From an uncultured Collinsella sp. (GTDB lineage: Bacteria; Actinomycetota; Coriobacteriia; Coriobacteriales; Coriobacteriaceae), in assembly GCA_958427975.1 (NCBI GenBank), contig CAUAEH010000032.1, positions 1-22,188 on the forward strand: DNA of 22,188 bases. The letters run 5' to 3'. This document shows, in pieces, positions 1-7,531 of this stretch. The first letter of the stretch is position 1. Every line of letters begins with the position of its first letter. A program made the translations under genes and the position numbers. Below the pieces are notes generated by a model that was not told the origin of the DNA, made no database searches, and saw only the letters and a program-made list of their open reading frames with translations.

Positions 1-393
1 GCCCTTGCCGATGTACATGTCGTCGCGGATGCCGATGACGTCGGCCATGAAGGAAATCATGGTAGCGGTCTCGCGGACGGTCTCGCCGTGAGCGATCTGG
101 GACTTCTTCTCGTCCAGGTCCTGCAGCTCAAGGCCGAGCAGGTTGGCGGCCTTAGAGAAGGAGAAGCGCGTACGGGTGGAGTTGTCGCGGAACAGGGAGA
201 CGGCAAGACCGGAGTCGAAGATCTTGGACGAAACGTTGTTCTCGCGCAGCTCGCGCAGAGCGTCGGCGACGATGTAGAGCGCCTTGAGCTCATCGGTGGT
301 CTTATCCCAGGTGTGCAGGAAGTCGCTGCCGTACATACCCTTAAAATCGAGGCCGTTCAGCTGCTCGACTCGCTCGGTAAACTTGGCGTCCAT
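1..393 (-). CDS. ygeW: YgeW-type knotted carbamoyltransferase, C-terminus outside window
   Basis: N-terminal 131 codons of an aspartate/ornithine carbamoyltransferase-like protein; the family is about 400 residues and the rest lies beyond base 1. The phosphate-binding loop of carbamoyltransferases is visible as FRDNSTRTRFSF (S72, T73, R74, T75, R76), followed by the HGETVRET segment near residue 102. The start is the ATG at 391-393, preceded on the minus strand by AGAAAGGA. YgeW is a knotted-fold family whose true substrate is not settled. Its place behind ygeX and ygeY in the purine-degradation cluster suggests it transfers or phosphorolyses a carbamoyl group, which could feed carbamate kinase for ATP. 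That role is inferred; the family assignment is fairly secure from the loop and the gene order. Confidence 0.85.
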   Translation of the reverse strand, partial: MDAKFTERVEQLNGLDFKGMYGSDFLHTWDKTTDELKALYIVADALRELRENNVSSKIFDSGLAVSLFRDNSTRTRFSFSKAANLLGLELQDLDEKKSQIAHGETVRETATMISFMADVIGIRDDMYIGKG

Positions 394-547
394 GTAAATG
401 TCCTTTCTAAAGGTGAAACGATCGCAATGAGTAGATGTGCTCCGGCATGCGCGTGTGGCTAGAACATGCAGAGCACTATGACGAGGACCCGCTACCGTTG
501 AGGAAGCATGGGAGATAACGACCGCGGGCCCCAAGTCAACAGGAGGC

Positions 548-572
548 GCCGGGGGCATAAACTGTCCCCGGC
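548..572 (-). other. Intercistronic hairpin between ygeY and ygeW
   Basis: A perfect 7-bp GC stem (548-554 with 566-572) and an 11-base loop lie 22 bases beyond the ygeY stop. No T-run follows on the minus strand, so it is not a standard intrinsic terminator. It may stabilise or process the operon mRNA, or lower readthrough into ygeW. The rest of the 201-base gap (394-594) shows only the ygeW ribosome binding site. Confidence 0.45.
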
Positions 573-594
573 TCAACAAGATCGAGGAATGGGA

Positions 595-1980
595 CTAGTC
601 GATCTTGTTGTTGGTCAGACCGGCGCGGAACACGGTGGCATCGCCATCGGCCTGGCTCGGATCGTAGAGGTTCAGGGCAGCCACATACATGGCGGCAGCG
701 GTGACCAGGTCGTCCTTGTAGGTGACCTCGTTGGGAGCGTGAGCCTGAGACTCGGCACCCGGGCCAAAGCCGACGCAGGGGATGCCATAGCGGCCCTGGA
801 TGGAAACGCAGTTCGTGGAGAAGGTCCACTTGTCGCACAGCGGGCGACCGGTGCGCTTGTCCATGCTGGGTTCGCAGCCGATGCGCTCGTCACCGAACAT
901 GGCCTTGTGGGCGTCGCCAAGGGCCTTGACGTGCGGAGCGGTCTCCTTGTTGATCCACGTGGGGAAGTAAGCCTCGGTCTCGTAGACCTCGCCGGTCCAG
1001 GACGGACGGTCGTACATGTACATGGAGACCTTCACGTCGTCGCCGTACTTCTTGGCTGCCGGCAGGTTACGGATCTCGTCCAGGCAGGACTCCCAGGTCT
1101 CACCGGCGGTCATGCGACGGTCGATGGAGATGGCGCAGGAGTCAGCGACAGCGCAACGGCTGGGGCTGGTGTAGAAGATCTGGCTGACGGTGCAGGTGCC
1201 GCGGCCCAGGAAGCGGGCGTCCTCGAAGTGCTCGGGGTTGTACTTGGGATCGAGCATCTTGACGAGGCCCTTGATGTCGGTCGACTCGTCGCAGCCGTTG
1301 TTGTTGAGAGCGCGGACGTCGGCGATGATGTCGGCCATCTTGTAGATGGCATTGTCGCCGCGGTCGGGAGCAGAGCCGTGGCAGGAGGTGCCGTGAACGT
1401 CGACGCGGATCTCCATGCGGCCGCGGTGACCGCGATAGATTCCGCCGTCGGTGGGCTCGGTGGAAATGACGAACTCGGGCTTAATGCCGTCCTTGTTGTA
1501 GATGTACTGCCAGCACATGCCGTCGCAGTCCTCTTCCTGGACGGTGCCGACGACCATGATCTTGTAGCCCTCGGGGATGAGGCCCATGTCCTTCATCATC
1601 TTGGCAGCGTAGGTAGCAGAAGCCATGCCACCCTCCTGGTCGGAGCCGCCGCGGCCGTAGATGATCTCGTCGGTCTCGTAGCCCTCATAGGGATCGGCGT
1701 CCCAGTTCTCGATGTTGCCGATGCCGACGGTGTCGATGTGAGAGTCGATGGCGATGATCTTGTCGCCCTCGCCCATAAAGCCCATAACGTTGCCCAGGCC
1801 GTCGACCTTGACCTCGTCATAGCCAAGGCTCTCCATCTCGGCCTTGATGCAGGCGACAACCTCACCCTCCTCGCAAGACTCAGAGGGATGGGAGATCATG
1901 GCGCGCAGGAAGCGAGTCATATCAGCACGGTGGGACTCAGCAGCAGCCTTGATAGCGTCGAAATCGAGTTCTTTAGCCAT
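595..1980 (-). CDS. ygeY: YgeY family selenium metabolism-linked M20 hydrolase
   Basis: 461-residue metallohydrolase of the M20 peptidase/deacylase superfamily. Metal-ligand motifs are in order: DSHIDTV (H81, D83), GRGGSDQEGG (bridging D114), VQEED (E149/E150, the catalytic base and a ligand), STEPTD near residue 175, and a late AHAPNE histidine motif. The dimerisation-domain motif HGTSCHGSAP is also present. YgeY proteins are encoded beside ygeX and ygeW in selenium-linked purine clusters and are thought to cleave an amide or acyl bond of a purine breakdown intermediate; the exact substrate cannot be read from sequence. The ATG start at 1978-1980 has a GAAAGG site upstream. It is cotranscribed with ygeX (74-base gap) and ygeW. 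The 493-codon frame on the opposite strand is a GC-rich shadow. Confidence 0.92.
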   Translation of the reverse strand: MAKELDFDAIKAAAESHRADMTRFLRAMISHPSESCEEGEVVACIKAEMESLGYDEVKVDGLGNVMGFMGEGDKIIAIDSHIDTVGIGNIENWDADPYEGYETDEIIYGRGGSDQEGGMASATYAAKMMKDMGLIPEGYKIMVVGTVQEEDCDGMCWQYIYNKDGIKPEFVISTEPTDGGIYRGHRGRMEIRVDVHGTSCHGSAPDRGDNAIYKMADIIADVRALNNNGCDESTDIKGLVKMLDPKYNPEHFEDARFLGRGTCTVSQIFYTSPSRCAVADSCAISIDRRMTAGETWESCLDEIRNLPAAKKYGDDVKVSMYMYDRPSWTGEVYETEAYFPTWINKETAPHVKALGDAHKAMFGDERIGCEPSMDKRTGRPLCDKWTFSTNCVSIQGRYGIPCVGFGPGAESQAHAPNEVTYKDDLVTAAAMYVAALNLYDPSQADGDATVFRAGLTNNKID

Positions 1981-2020
1981 TGTTCATAACCTTTCAAACG
2001 AAGGAATCTACCTGTGAGGT

Positions 2021-2047
2021 GGCGGAGCGATACCTATTTACTCCGCC
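2021..2047 (-). other. Intercistronic hairpin between ygeX and ygeY
   Basis: GGCGGAG (2021-2027) pairs perfectly with CTCCGCC (2041-2047) around a 13-base AT-rich loop. It lies just beyond the ygeX stop on the minus strand, with no T-run, so it is more likely an mRNA-stability or partial-termination element than a full terminator. Confidence 0.4.
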
Positions 2048-2054
2048 CCAACGA

Positions 2055-3269
2055 TTAGCAAGTGGGATATTCGCCTTCCCAGACAATGCGGCGATACTGG
2101 TCGGGGTCCGTGTCACCTTCCGTGGAGAAGCAGAGCACAGAGCTCGTCTTGTCCAGGCCGATGAGCTCCTTGAGCTCGGCGTACTCGGGATCGAGCATGA
2201 GGGTCTCGACCAGGCCGGTGGTCACAGCGCCGGACTCGCCGGAGATGACGCGCGGGTCGCCCTTCTCGGGGGCGCCTAGGGTGCGCATGCCGCGAGCGGT
2301 GACCCAGTCGGGGCAGGACACGAAGGCGGTAGCGTGGTTGCGCAGGATATCCCAGCCCAGGATGTTGGGCTCGCCACAGCACAGGCCGGCCATGATGGAG
2401 GGCATGTCGCCGTCCACGATGCGCGGGTCGCCGTCGCCGGCGGCAGCGCCCTTGTACAGGCAGGCGGCCGGAGCGCACTCAACCACAACGAAAGTCGGCG
2501 GGTTATCGGGATACAGGTTGGTGAAGTAGCCCACCACGGCGCCGGCGAGCGAGCCTACGCCAGCCTGGACAAAGACGTGCGTCGGGCGGTTGATGGCCAT
2601 CTCGCGCAGCTGCTCGGCAGCCTCGGAAGCCATGGTGCCGTAGCCCTCCATGATCCAAGACGGAATCTTCTCGTAGCCCTCCCAGGCGGTGTCCTGAACG
2701 ATGACGCCGCGCTCGCAGGCATCGGCCTCGGCGGCGGCCATGCGCACGCACTCGTCGTAGTTGACCTCTTCGATGGTCACCGTGGCGCCCTCGGCGGCGA
2801 TGTTATCGAAGCGGGGCTTGGTGGAACCTTTGGGCATGTGCACGACGGCCTTCTGGCCCAGCTTGTTGGCAGCCCATGCCACGCCACGGCCATGGTTGCC
2901 GTCGGTGGCGGTAAAGAAGGTGGCCTGGCCAAAGTCCTTGGCAAGCTGATCGGAGGTCAGGTAATCGAAGGTGCAGTCGGCAACGTCCTTGCCGGTCTCG
3001 TCGGCAATATAGTTGGCCATGGCAAACGAGCCGCCCAGGACCTTAAAGGCGTTGAGGCCAAAGCGATAGCTCTCGTCCTTAACGCACAGGTTGGACAGGC
3101 CCAGGCGCGCAGCCTGACCGTCCAGGCGAGCAAGCGGAGTAACGGTATATTGAGGGAACGACTGGTGGAAGGCACGGGCCTTCTTCACGTGGTCGAGGCT
3201 CATGATTCCCAAGTGCTTGTCATCGCTCTTGGGCATCGTGTTGCCCGCCCACTGGATCTTATCGGCCAT
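2055..3269 (-). CDS. ygeX: Diaminopropionate ammonia-lyase
   Basis: 404 residues, close to the roughly 400 of E. coli YgeX. This fold-type II PLP enzyme converts 2,3-diaminopropionate to pyruvate and two ammonia. The PLP lysine lies in the hallmark FGLNAFKVLGG (K76); the DGNHGRGVAWAA cofactor/substrate loop and the glycine-rich VFVQAGVGSLAGAVVGY phosphate-binding segment are also present. The ATG at 3267-3269 has an ideal AAGGAG site (complement 3278-3284). It is the first gene of the ygeX-ygeY-ygeW operon and is divergent from a YheO-family regulator 277 bases away. In uric-acid-degrading anaerobes this step links the purine C3 skeleton to pyruvate and short-chain acids. The annotation is among the most certain in the window. 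Confidence 0.95.
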   Translation of the reverse strand: MADKIQWAGNTMPKSDDKHLGIMSLDHVKKARAFHQSFPQYTVTPLARLDGQAARLGLSNLCVKDESYRFGLNAFKVLGGSFAMANYIADETGKDVADCTFDYLTSDQLAKDFGQATFFTATDGNHGRGVAWAANKLGQKAVVHMPKGSTKPRFDNIAAEGATVTIEEVNYDECVRMAAAEADACERGVIVQDTAWEGYEKIPSWIMEGYGTMASEAAEQLREMAINRPTHVFVQAGVGSLAGAVVGYFTNLYPDNPPTFVVVECAPAACLYKGAAAGDGDPRIVDGDMPSIMAGLCCGEPNILGWDILRNHATAFVSCPDWVTARGMRTLGAPEKGDPRVISGESGAVTTGLVETLMLDPEYAELKELIGLDKTSSVLCFSTEGDTDPDQYRRIVWEGEYPTC

Positions 3270-3361
3270 ACGGTGAACTCCTTAAGTCCTCTCTTGCCGG
3301 CCCCCGCATACGCGTTTCAGCCCATTCCCATTCATGCGACTGAACTTTTATGTGGATGCCA

Positions 3362-3427
3362 AACAAAAAGTTTGTTAGCACTGTTCTATCACACTTTTTG
3401 ATTGGCAAACCTAACAAATTGTTTGTT
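3362..3427. promoter_or_regulatory. Twin palindromes AACAAAnnnTTTGTT, candidate operators
   Basis: Two copies of a 6-3-6 palindrome (3362-3376 with centre AAG, 3413-3427 with centre TTG) lie 51 bases apart, centre to centre, in the AT-rich divergent region between ygeX and the regulator gene. On the minus strand a weak ygeX promoter can be drawn as TTGTTA (complement 3412-3417), 18 bases, then TGTGAT (complement 3388-3393). The upstream palindrome would then overlap its -35 and the other would sit near or just after the transcription start. The placement fits control by the adjacent regulator, which is inference. A looser palindrome, TGTTTGCGAACA, is at 3485-3496 nearer the regulator gene. 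Confidence 0.55.
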
Positions 3428-3546
3428 GCCGTAATCGGTACTTTTTCGCCGCCGAACGGTCATGAATTGCCTTGTTGATGGATTTGTTTGCGAACAGATG
3501 TGGTTTATGGCAAAGTGTGCCCAAACTAATTTTTAGGAAGGCACCC

Positions 3547-4200
3547 ATGACCCCCGCACAGATTGAGTTTTACAAGCGCCTCGCACACGGCCTGGCGCTC
3601 CAATTTGGCCCCAACTGCGAAGTCGTCGTCCACGATCTGGAGACCGAGGACGTGGACCACTCCATCGTAGTGATCGAAAACGGCCACGTCAGCGGGCGCA
3701 AACTGGGTGACGGCCCCAGCCATATTGTGTTTGAGTCCATGCACGAGGGCAGCACCGACGTACACGACCGCGAGCCGTACCTCACTAAAACCACCGATGG
3801 CAAGCTGCTCAAGTCCTCGACCATCTTTATCCGCAACGACGAAGGCAAGCCCGTCGGCATTTTGGGCATCAACTTTGACATTACGCTTATGAAGGCTTTT
3901 GAGCGCTCGCTCGACGCCTTTACCGGCACCGGCGGCACGGGCTATACCGAGCCCGAGCCCATTACCAAGAACATCGGCGACCTGCTCGAGGACCTGCTGC
4001 ACGAGTGCGAGCAGTTTGTGGGCAAGCCCGCGGCACTCATGACCAAAGACGAGCGCATTCGTGCCATTGGCTACCTCGACCGTCGCGGTGCCTTCCTCAT
4101 TTCCAAGTCGAGCGAGCGCGCCTGCGAGTTCTTTGGCATCTCCAAGTACAGTTTCTATAGCTACCTCAATGAGGCCAAGGCGGCGGCCGGCGACAAGTAG
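3547..4200 (+). CDS. YheO-family PAS/HTH transcriptional regulator (first copy)
   Basis: 217 residues starting at ATG 3547, which has an AGGAAGG site at 3533-3539; an upstream in-frame start at 3472 lacks such a site. The N-terminal YheO-like PAS domain (about 5-120) contains NCEVVVHDL, the ENGHVSGRKLGDG turn and a strand ending GILGINFDIT. The C-terminal helix-turn-helix (about 155-212) contains DERIRAIGYLDRRGAFLISKS and FFGISKYSFYSYLNEA. Family members such as DauR respond to small catabolic ligands. Its divergent position next to ygeX suggests it senses a purine, or diaminopropionate, and controls that operon through the palindromes at 3362-3427; ligand and sign of control are unknown. An imperfect hairpin (4203-4208 with 4234-4239) follows the stop but lacks a T-run. 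Confidence 0.88.
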   Translation: MTPAQIEFYKRLAHGLALQFGPNCEVVVHDLETEDVDHSIVVIENGHVSGRKLGDGPSHIVFESMHEGSTDVHDREPYLTKTTDGKLLKSSTIFIRNDEGKPVGILGINFDITLMKAFERSLDAFTGTGGTGYTEPEPITKNIGDLLEDLLHECEQFVGKPAALMTKDERIRAIGYLDRRGAFLISKSSERACEFFGISKYSFYSYLNEAKAAAGDK

Positions 4201-4283
4201 GCACTCGCCTGGATTGCCCCTCCCCTTTTGGGCGCGAGTTCTGGAAAGCACGAATCCAAGACCGAGCAGCTTGGGAAGTTCCA

Positions 4284-4289
4284 TATAAT
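4284..4289 (+). promoter_or_regulatory. Consensus -10 box (TATAAT) before the membrane protein gene
   Basis: A perfect TATAAT lies 34 bases upstream of the chosen start codon at 4324. No good -35 hexamer occurs at 16-18 bases, so an activator or a weak promoter is possible. It separates this gene transcriptionally from the regulator upstream. Confidence 0.4.
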
Positions 4290-4323
4290 CGATGTCATTA
4301 GTATTTCGAAAGGATGGAACAGA

Positions 4324-5310
4324 ATGGCGTTGAGCAAGGCATCATGCACCGGTCGCGGATTGATTCCGGCAATTGGTGGACATGTGCACCGCATGTTCGA
4401 TGAGGGTGAAGACGACCTGTTTTCGCTGAGCCTTGACGACGTGATGGATGATCGCCCGTGGACCGCCGACGAACTCATGGGCGGCGGGGCTCGCCCGTCA
4501 AGTCCCAATCCCGCACTTGCGCCTAAGCCCGCATCTGCGCCGACTCCTGCGCAGTCGCCTGCTTCGACGCCCACGCCTACGCCCGCACCCACTTCGGCGC
4601 CCACGCCCGCTTCCCGCCCCGCAAGCGACCCGTCCGAGACGGCGGCATTTCTCGCTGCAGCGACGCAGGGCAAATCGGCCGACAGCACCGTTATGTACAG
4701 CGCCCAGCAGTTGCCTGTTCCTGCAGCACGCAAGCCTCCGGTCGCAAGGCTCGATGAGCCCGTTGCCCATCAGGTTGCCTACGATTCCTGGGCTGCAACC
4801 GATCTGGATGAGACCTCTACCGGCATGCCGGCGCTCGACGTTCCAGTTAACCCGCTTTTTGCCGCCAACACGAGTGCCGCGGACTATGAGGGCGGTGCGG
4901 CATATTCCGATTATTCCGATGACTATGCTGGCAACGGTCGCATCGAGACCGAGGACTATGGCACCGCATCGAGCGATTATCTCAACGATCCGTACGCCGC
5001 CACGCCTGCACCGGAATATGACCCGGAGGCCGCCTCCGCGCCGGCGTATACCAAAAGCACGGGCGAAGAGCGCTTCGCCGATTATTACGCCGAGGAAAAG
5101 GCGCTGCGTTTCTCGGAATTTCCGCAGGCAGTCAAGGTTGCCTTTATCGCCATTATCATTGCCCTGCTCGGTGTCATTGCGTTTGAGGGATTCCAGCTGT
5201 TCCGCGGCCCCACCCAAGCGGAGTCGGAGACCCAGCAAAAAGAGGACGACAACCAGTACCTGGACATCAACACCCTCAAGGGCGACCCCAACGACGGGGA
5301 CGACGAATAG
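4324..5310 (+). CDS. Pro/Ala-rich single-pass membrane protein, function unknown
   Basis: 328 residues from ATG 4324, with AAAGGA at 4309-4314; a longer frame opening at 4228 lacks a ribosome binding site and runs through the TATAAT. Layout: an acidic N-terminus rich in DD/DE (about 25-50); a low-complexity stretch of Pro, Ala, Ser and Thr (about 55-105) with APTPA-like repeats; an acidic tyrosine-rich part with DYSDDY-like repeats (about 200-245); one hydrophobic helix at about 272-293 (VAFIAIIIALLGVIAFEGF); then a 35-residue acidic tail. Lysine and arginine before the helix predict N-in/C-out topology, so the disordered part would be cytoplasmic. No enzymatic domain is recognised. A scaffold or envelope-linked role is possible, but nothing here proves one. 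Confidence 0.75.
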   Translation: MALSKASCTGRGLIPAIGGHVHRMFDEGEDDLFSLSLDDVMDDRPWTADELMGGGARPSSPNPALAPKPASAPTPAQSPASTPTPTPAPTSAPTPASRPASDPSETAAFLAAATQGKSADSTVMYSAQQLPVPAARKPPVARLDEPVAHQVAYDSWAATDLDETSTGMPALDVPVNPLFAANTSAADYEGGAAYSDYSDDYAGNGRIETEDYGTASSDYLNDPYAATPAPEYDPEAASAPAYTKSTGEERFADYYAEEKALRFSEFPQAVKVAFIAIIIALLGVIAFEGFQLFRGPTQAESETQQKEDDNQYLDINTLKGDPNDGDDE

Positions 5311-5343
5311 CGAGGGCTGAAGGCGGCCGCAGGATCCCACATC

Positions 5344-5369
5344 CAGCACCGGCTTCTAAGTGCTGTTTT
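5344..5369 (+). terminator. Weak intrinsic terminator after the membrane protein gene
   Basis: CAGCAC (5344-5349) pairs with GTGCTG (5360-5365) around a 10-base loop and is followed by TTTT. The stem is short, so this is modest evidence, but the position 34 bases beyond the stop at 5310 fits. Confidence 0.4.
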
Positions 5370-5380
5370 GTCATCCAGCT

Positions 5381-5456
5381 ACACTTTTCCAAAGTTTTAA
5401 GGTGCCTATTTCGACACTTTTCCGTACTTTTACACGGCTGATTTCGACACTTTTCC
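5381..5456. repeat. 33-bp period tandem repeat, three degenerate copies
   Basis: ACACTTTTCC occurs at 5381-5390, 5414-5423 and 5447-5456, exactly 33 bases apart. The 17-mer ATTTCGACACTTTTCCG is perfect at 5408-5424 and 5441-5457. Units 1 and 2 agree at about 24 of 33 positions. It sits in the 365-base non-coding stretch between the membrane protein and the 140-residue protein. The 33-base step is close to three helical turns, so tandem protein binding is possible. Confidence 0.7.
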
Positions 5457-5557
5457 GAATGAAAGCCGAATAATCACTTGGGAAACCAACGCCATTCACG
5501 CGTCATTTCGCAGGCGGCGCTTGATTTCTGTCCGTACACGTTGATAGACTCCATCTT

Positions 5558-5581
5558 GCCCGCAAGGAGCGGGCGCGTTTT
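5558..5581 (+). terminator. Terminator-like hairpin in the leader of the 140-residue protein gene
   Basis: GCCCGC (5558-5563) and GCGGGC (5569-5574) form a perfect 6-bp GC stem with loop AAGGA, followed by GCG and TTTT. It lies about 95 bases before the start codon at 5676, so it could end an upstream transcript or act as a leader attenuator. No riboswitch class was recognised. Confidence 0.45.
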
Positions 5582-5675
5582 ATCCAGAGTCGGGGTAGAG
5601 AGTTGGCTCCACGATCCCGACGCCAACCGGCCAAGAGGCACGGTGGCCCTGCCAACATCGATGAAAGGAGTCCGT

Positions 5676-6098
5676 ATGGACAATTTCTCCATGCGCAGCG
5701 AGCGCAACTTCCACAACCTAGCAGCCAAGCCAAAACGAATGCATCTTCTGGACAAGCCGAACGGCTATGCCTCGGTCATGGTCAAGAGCGGTCTCTCCCA
5801 CCAGATGCGCTTTACGGTGCAGACGCTCGAGGAAGAATTCTGCGTTGCCGGCGACCCGCATGTGCTGCAGATTAAGTTGTTCGGAGACGACTTGCGTGAG
5901 CCGTCTAGCTGGAAGCTCTTTGCCGACGGCGCGTGCGTCGCAAGCGACTCGGGCGACTTTGCCCGCGAGTGCTTCTGCGAGGGCGCTGAGGTGTTTCTGG
6001 ACCTGTGCCGCGACGCCGTCGAGGCCGCTGAGCTACGGCAGTGGAGCCAAAGGGAGTACGAGCTGTTGAGTGCGGCCCGCGGGATTGCGATGGTGTAG
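5676..6098 (+). CDS. Hypothetical protein, 140 residues
   Basis: The ATG at 5676 is preceded by a strong AAAGGAG (5664-5670) five bases away. The frame remains open upstream to 5478, but that part runs through the leader hairpin and has no ribosome binding site, so the shorter form is preferred. The protein is soluble, without a signal peptide or membrane helix. A basic N-terminus (RSERNFHNLAAKPKRM) leads into strand-like segments (YASVMVKSGL, MRFTVQTL, HVLQIKLFGDD) and an acidic helical C-terminus with several cysteines (ARECFCEGAEVFLDLCRDAVEAAELRQW). I do not recognise the family. It is convergent with the exonuclease gene; the 110-base gap between them (6099-6208) shows no clear terminator. 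Confidence 0.6.
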   Translation: MDNFSMRSERNFHNLAAKPKRMHLLDKPNGYASVMVKSGLSHQMRFTVQTLEEEFCVAGDPHVLQIKLFGDDLREPSSWKLFADGACVASDSGDFARECFCEGAEVFLDLCRDAVEAAELRQWSQREYELLSAARGIAMV

Positions 6099-6208
6099 GC
6101 AGACAGACCAGACAGCTCGTCATACTGGTTGACGCTTCGATTCAAACAGCAGTGCGAAGTCGCGCTTACAGCCCTGCCATGCCAAACCGAATGGCGTTCT
6201 CAAAAGGC

Positions 6209-6943
6209 CTACCTCCCCTCCGCCTTCAGCCTCAGCAGCAGGTCGCCCAGCTCGGGGCACTTGCTGGAAAGGCGCGTCTGGGCTCGCTCGCCCATCCCCC
6301 ACCGCTGGCGGACTTCCTGGGCGCGCGGGCTCACGCGGTAGTCCCCATCCATCACCTGCTTGAGCAGCTTGGCGGTCACGCGCGCATCGGCTAAGGCGCT
6401 GTGGGCGTGACCCGTCGACTCGTCGAACTCGATGCCAAACCACGTTGCCGCGTCACTCAAAGAGACGCACCCGTGGCTGCCCACGTCCATGATCGAAGTG
6501 TAAAACGCCTGCAGGTCGGCCCAGTCCGTAGGAAATGCGGTAAGGTCCATGTGCTTTGCCTGGCACTCGGTCATAAGCTGTCGATGATCCGCCCCGCTCC
6601 AGCAAACTATCTGGGCGGAGTAGCGACCGATCCAATCGCTGAGCCTTTTGATCACCACGTAGAGCGGATCGGCCATCGCGGTGTCCACAGCCGATATCCC
6701 CGTAAGCTCGCGGACGGGGAACGCAACGCCTTCGGTAAATTCCGTCTGCACAAACTGCGAGAACTCGCCCATAACGTTGCCGTGGTAATCGAGCTTGACG
6801 GCGCCGACCTCAATAATCTCGTTGCGCAGCCCACGGCGCTGGCGCTGCTTTGGCACCGGCGCAAACTCAAAGTCCAGCACGATCTGGCGCGCAAAGTTTG
6901 TCGTATCGATAGCCGAGATACCCGGCATCTTTTCAGCTGACAC
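6209..6943 (-). CDS. DEDDh-type 3'-5' exonuclease domain protein
   Basis: 244 residues. The DEDDh exonuclease signature is present: VLDFEFAP (D24, E26), an acidic residue in WSGADHRQLM (about D119), and HAHSALADARVTAKLL (H181, D186). The arrangement, with an ELTGIS segment and a roughly 70-residue C-terminal tail, resembles the ERI-1/KapD group that trims RNA or DNA 3' ends rather than DNA polymerase III epsilon. The start chosen is GTG (complement 6941-6943), with AGAAAGG about eight bases upstream; the ATG five codons later is an alternative. A perfect inverted repeat lies upstream at 6968-6988. The gene is monocistronic and convergent with the unknown gene to the left. Its substrate cannot be inferred here. 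Confidence 0.82.
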   Translation of the reverse strand: MSAEKMPGISAIDTTNFARQIVLDFEFAPVPKQRQRRGLRNEIIEVGAVKLDYHGNVMGEFSQFVQTEFTEGVAFPVRELTGISAVDTAMADPLYVVIKRLSDWIGRYSAQIVCWSGADHRQLMTECQAKHMDLTAFPTDWADLQAFYTSIMDVGSHGCVSLSDAATWFGIEFDESTGHAHSALADARVTAKLLKQVMDGDYRVSPRAQEVRQRWGMGERAQTRLSSKCPELGDLLLRLKAEGR

Positions 6944-6967
6944 GGTTAGGGCCTTTCTCCGTCAACT

Positions 6968-6988
6968 GCCGCTTGTTACATAAGCGGC
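6968..6988 (-). other. Perfect 7-bp inverted repeat upstream of the exonuclease gene
   Basis: GCCGCTT (6968-6974) pairs with AAGCGGC (6982-6988) around a 7-base loop, 25 bases before the GTG start. It could be a 5' UTR hairpin or an operator. Apart from this, the 462-base gap 6944-7405 holds only the promoter and leader of the small peptide gene and a stretch with no supported gene. Confidence 0.4.
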
Positions 6989-7332
6989 TACATTGCCGTA
7001 AGGATAGGCGCCCGTGCGGACACAAAAGCGGGGTGCAACGCCATGCGCCGGTCGCACGCCATGCAGACCGCCCCAAGAGAGTCGCCCGCTCTATTCAAAT
7101 GCATGAAAAAGATTTAGGCCCGGTGACTTGAATCAGCGGTCATCCCGAGCCCATCAATATGCAGTGTACCTACAGAGGGCTGGTTAATCAAACGGGCTTT
7201 CGGTGACGAAGACCTGCGCGTCTATCCCCAATCGCCCAGCGTCGTCTTCTGCCGCCCTTACGAAAGGCTGCTATTCGAGGGAATCACGTCACTGTTATTA
7301 TCGAACATATATTCGTATTTATAGCAGTACTT

Positions 7333-7341
7333 TGATAGAAT
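7333..7341 (+). promoter_or_regulatory. Extended -10 promoter of the small hydrophobic peptide
   Basis: TGATAGAAT matches an extended -10 (TGn followed by TAGAAT at 7336-7341); the -35 is weak. It predicts a start near 7348 and a leader of about 58 bases. A near-palindrome, CGAACATATATTCG, lies just upstream at 7303-7316. Confidence 0.4.
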
Positions 7342-7405
7342 TGCAGTTGTTGACGGCAGTTCCATGTGCCGGGCAGCGCCCTCCATGCGACGGGAGGTGA
7401 TGCCC

Positions 7406-7531
7406 ATGACCGATCTAACTGATTTCGTGAAGCTCCTGACCGCTTTGGTCTCGCTCCTCACGGCGCTTATCGGACTTTCCGAGGCACTTAAGCAGCGTAC
7501 GAAGCAAAAGAAGAGGGGTCGACGCCGTTAA
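7406..7531 (+). CDS. 41-residue hydrophobic peptide, candidate type I toxin
   Basis: ATG 7406 follows GGAGGTGAT, a nine-base complement to the 16S rRNA 3' end and one of the strongest ribosome binding sites in the window. The product has a short polar N-terminus (MTDLTDF), a hydrophobic helix (about 8-28, LLTALVSLLTALIGL) and a very basic tail (KQKKRGRRR). This layout is typical of membrane-acting type I toxins and holin-like peptides (Fst, TxpA, BsrG groups), though no family match is claimed. A 3' hairpin (7556-7590) carries ATCACC in its loop, complementary to the GGTGAT of the ribosome binding site. A promoter and terminator for a convergent antisense RNA overlap the 3' end. Toxicity is inferred from architecture only; a small regulatory membrane peptide is the alternative. 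Confidence 0.65.
   Translation: MTDLTDFVKLLTALVSLLTALIGLSEALKQRTKQKKRGRRR

Noticed and set aside
508..1989. 493-codon open frame opposite ygeY
   Set aside because: It mirrors a gene with full M20 motifs; composition is Val/Gly/Ala/Asp/His-rich as expected from the complement of GC-rich codons, and no domain is seen.
7120..7210. Possible tRNA or small structured RNA
   Set aside because: A GC-rich pairing was tried, but no cloverleaf, TTCRA loop or CCA-compatible acceptor stem could be formed.
7127..7324. Open frame with protein-like composition upstream of the small peptide gene
   Set aside because: About 65 codons without a start codon or ribosome binding site after a stop; it could be a gene remnant but cannot be supported.
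7203..7400. 65-codon frame from GTG 7203
   Set aside because: No ribosome binding site, cysteine/serine-rich random composition, and it covers the promoter and leader of the 41-residue peptide.
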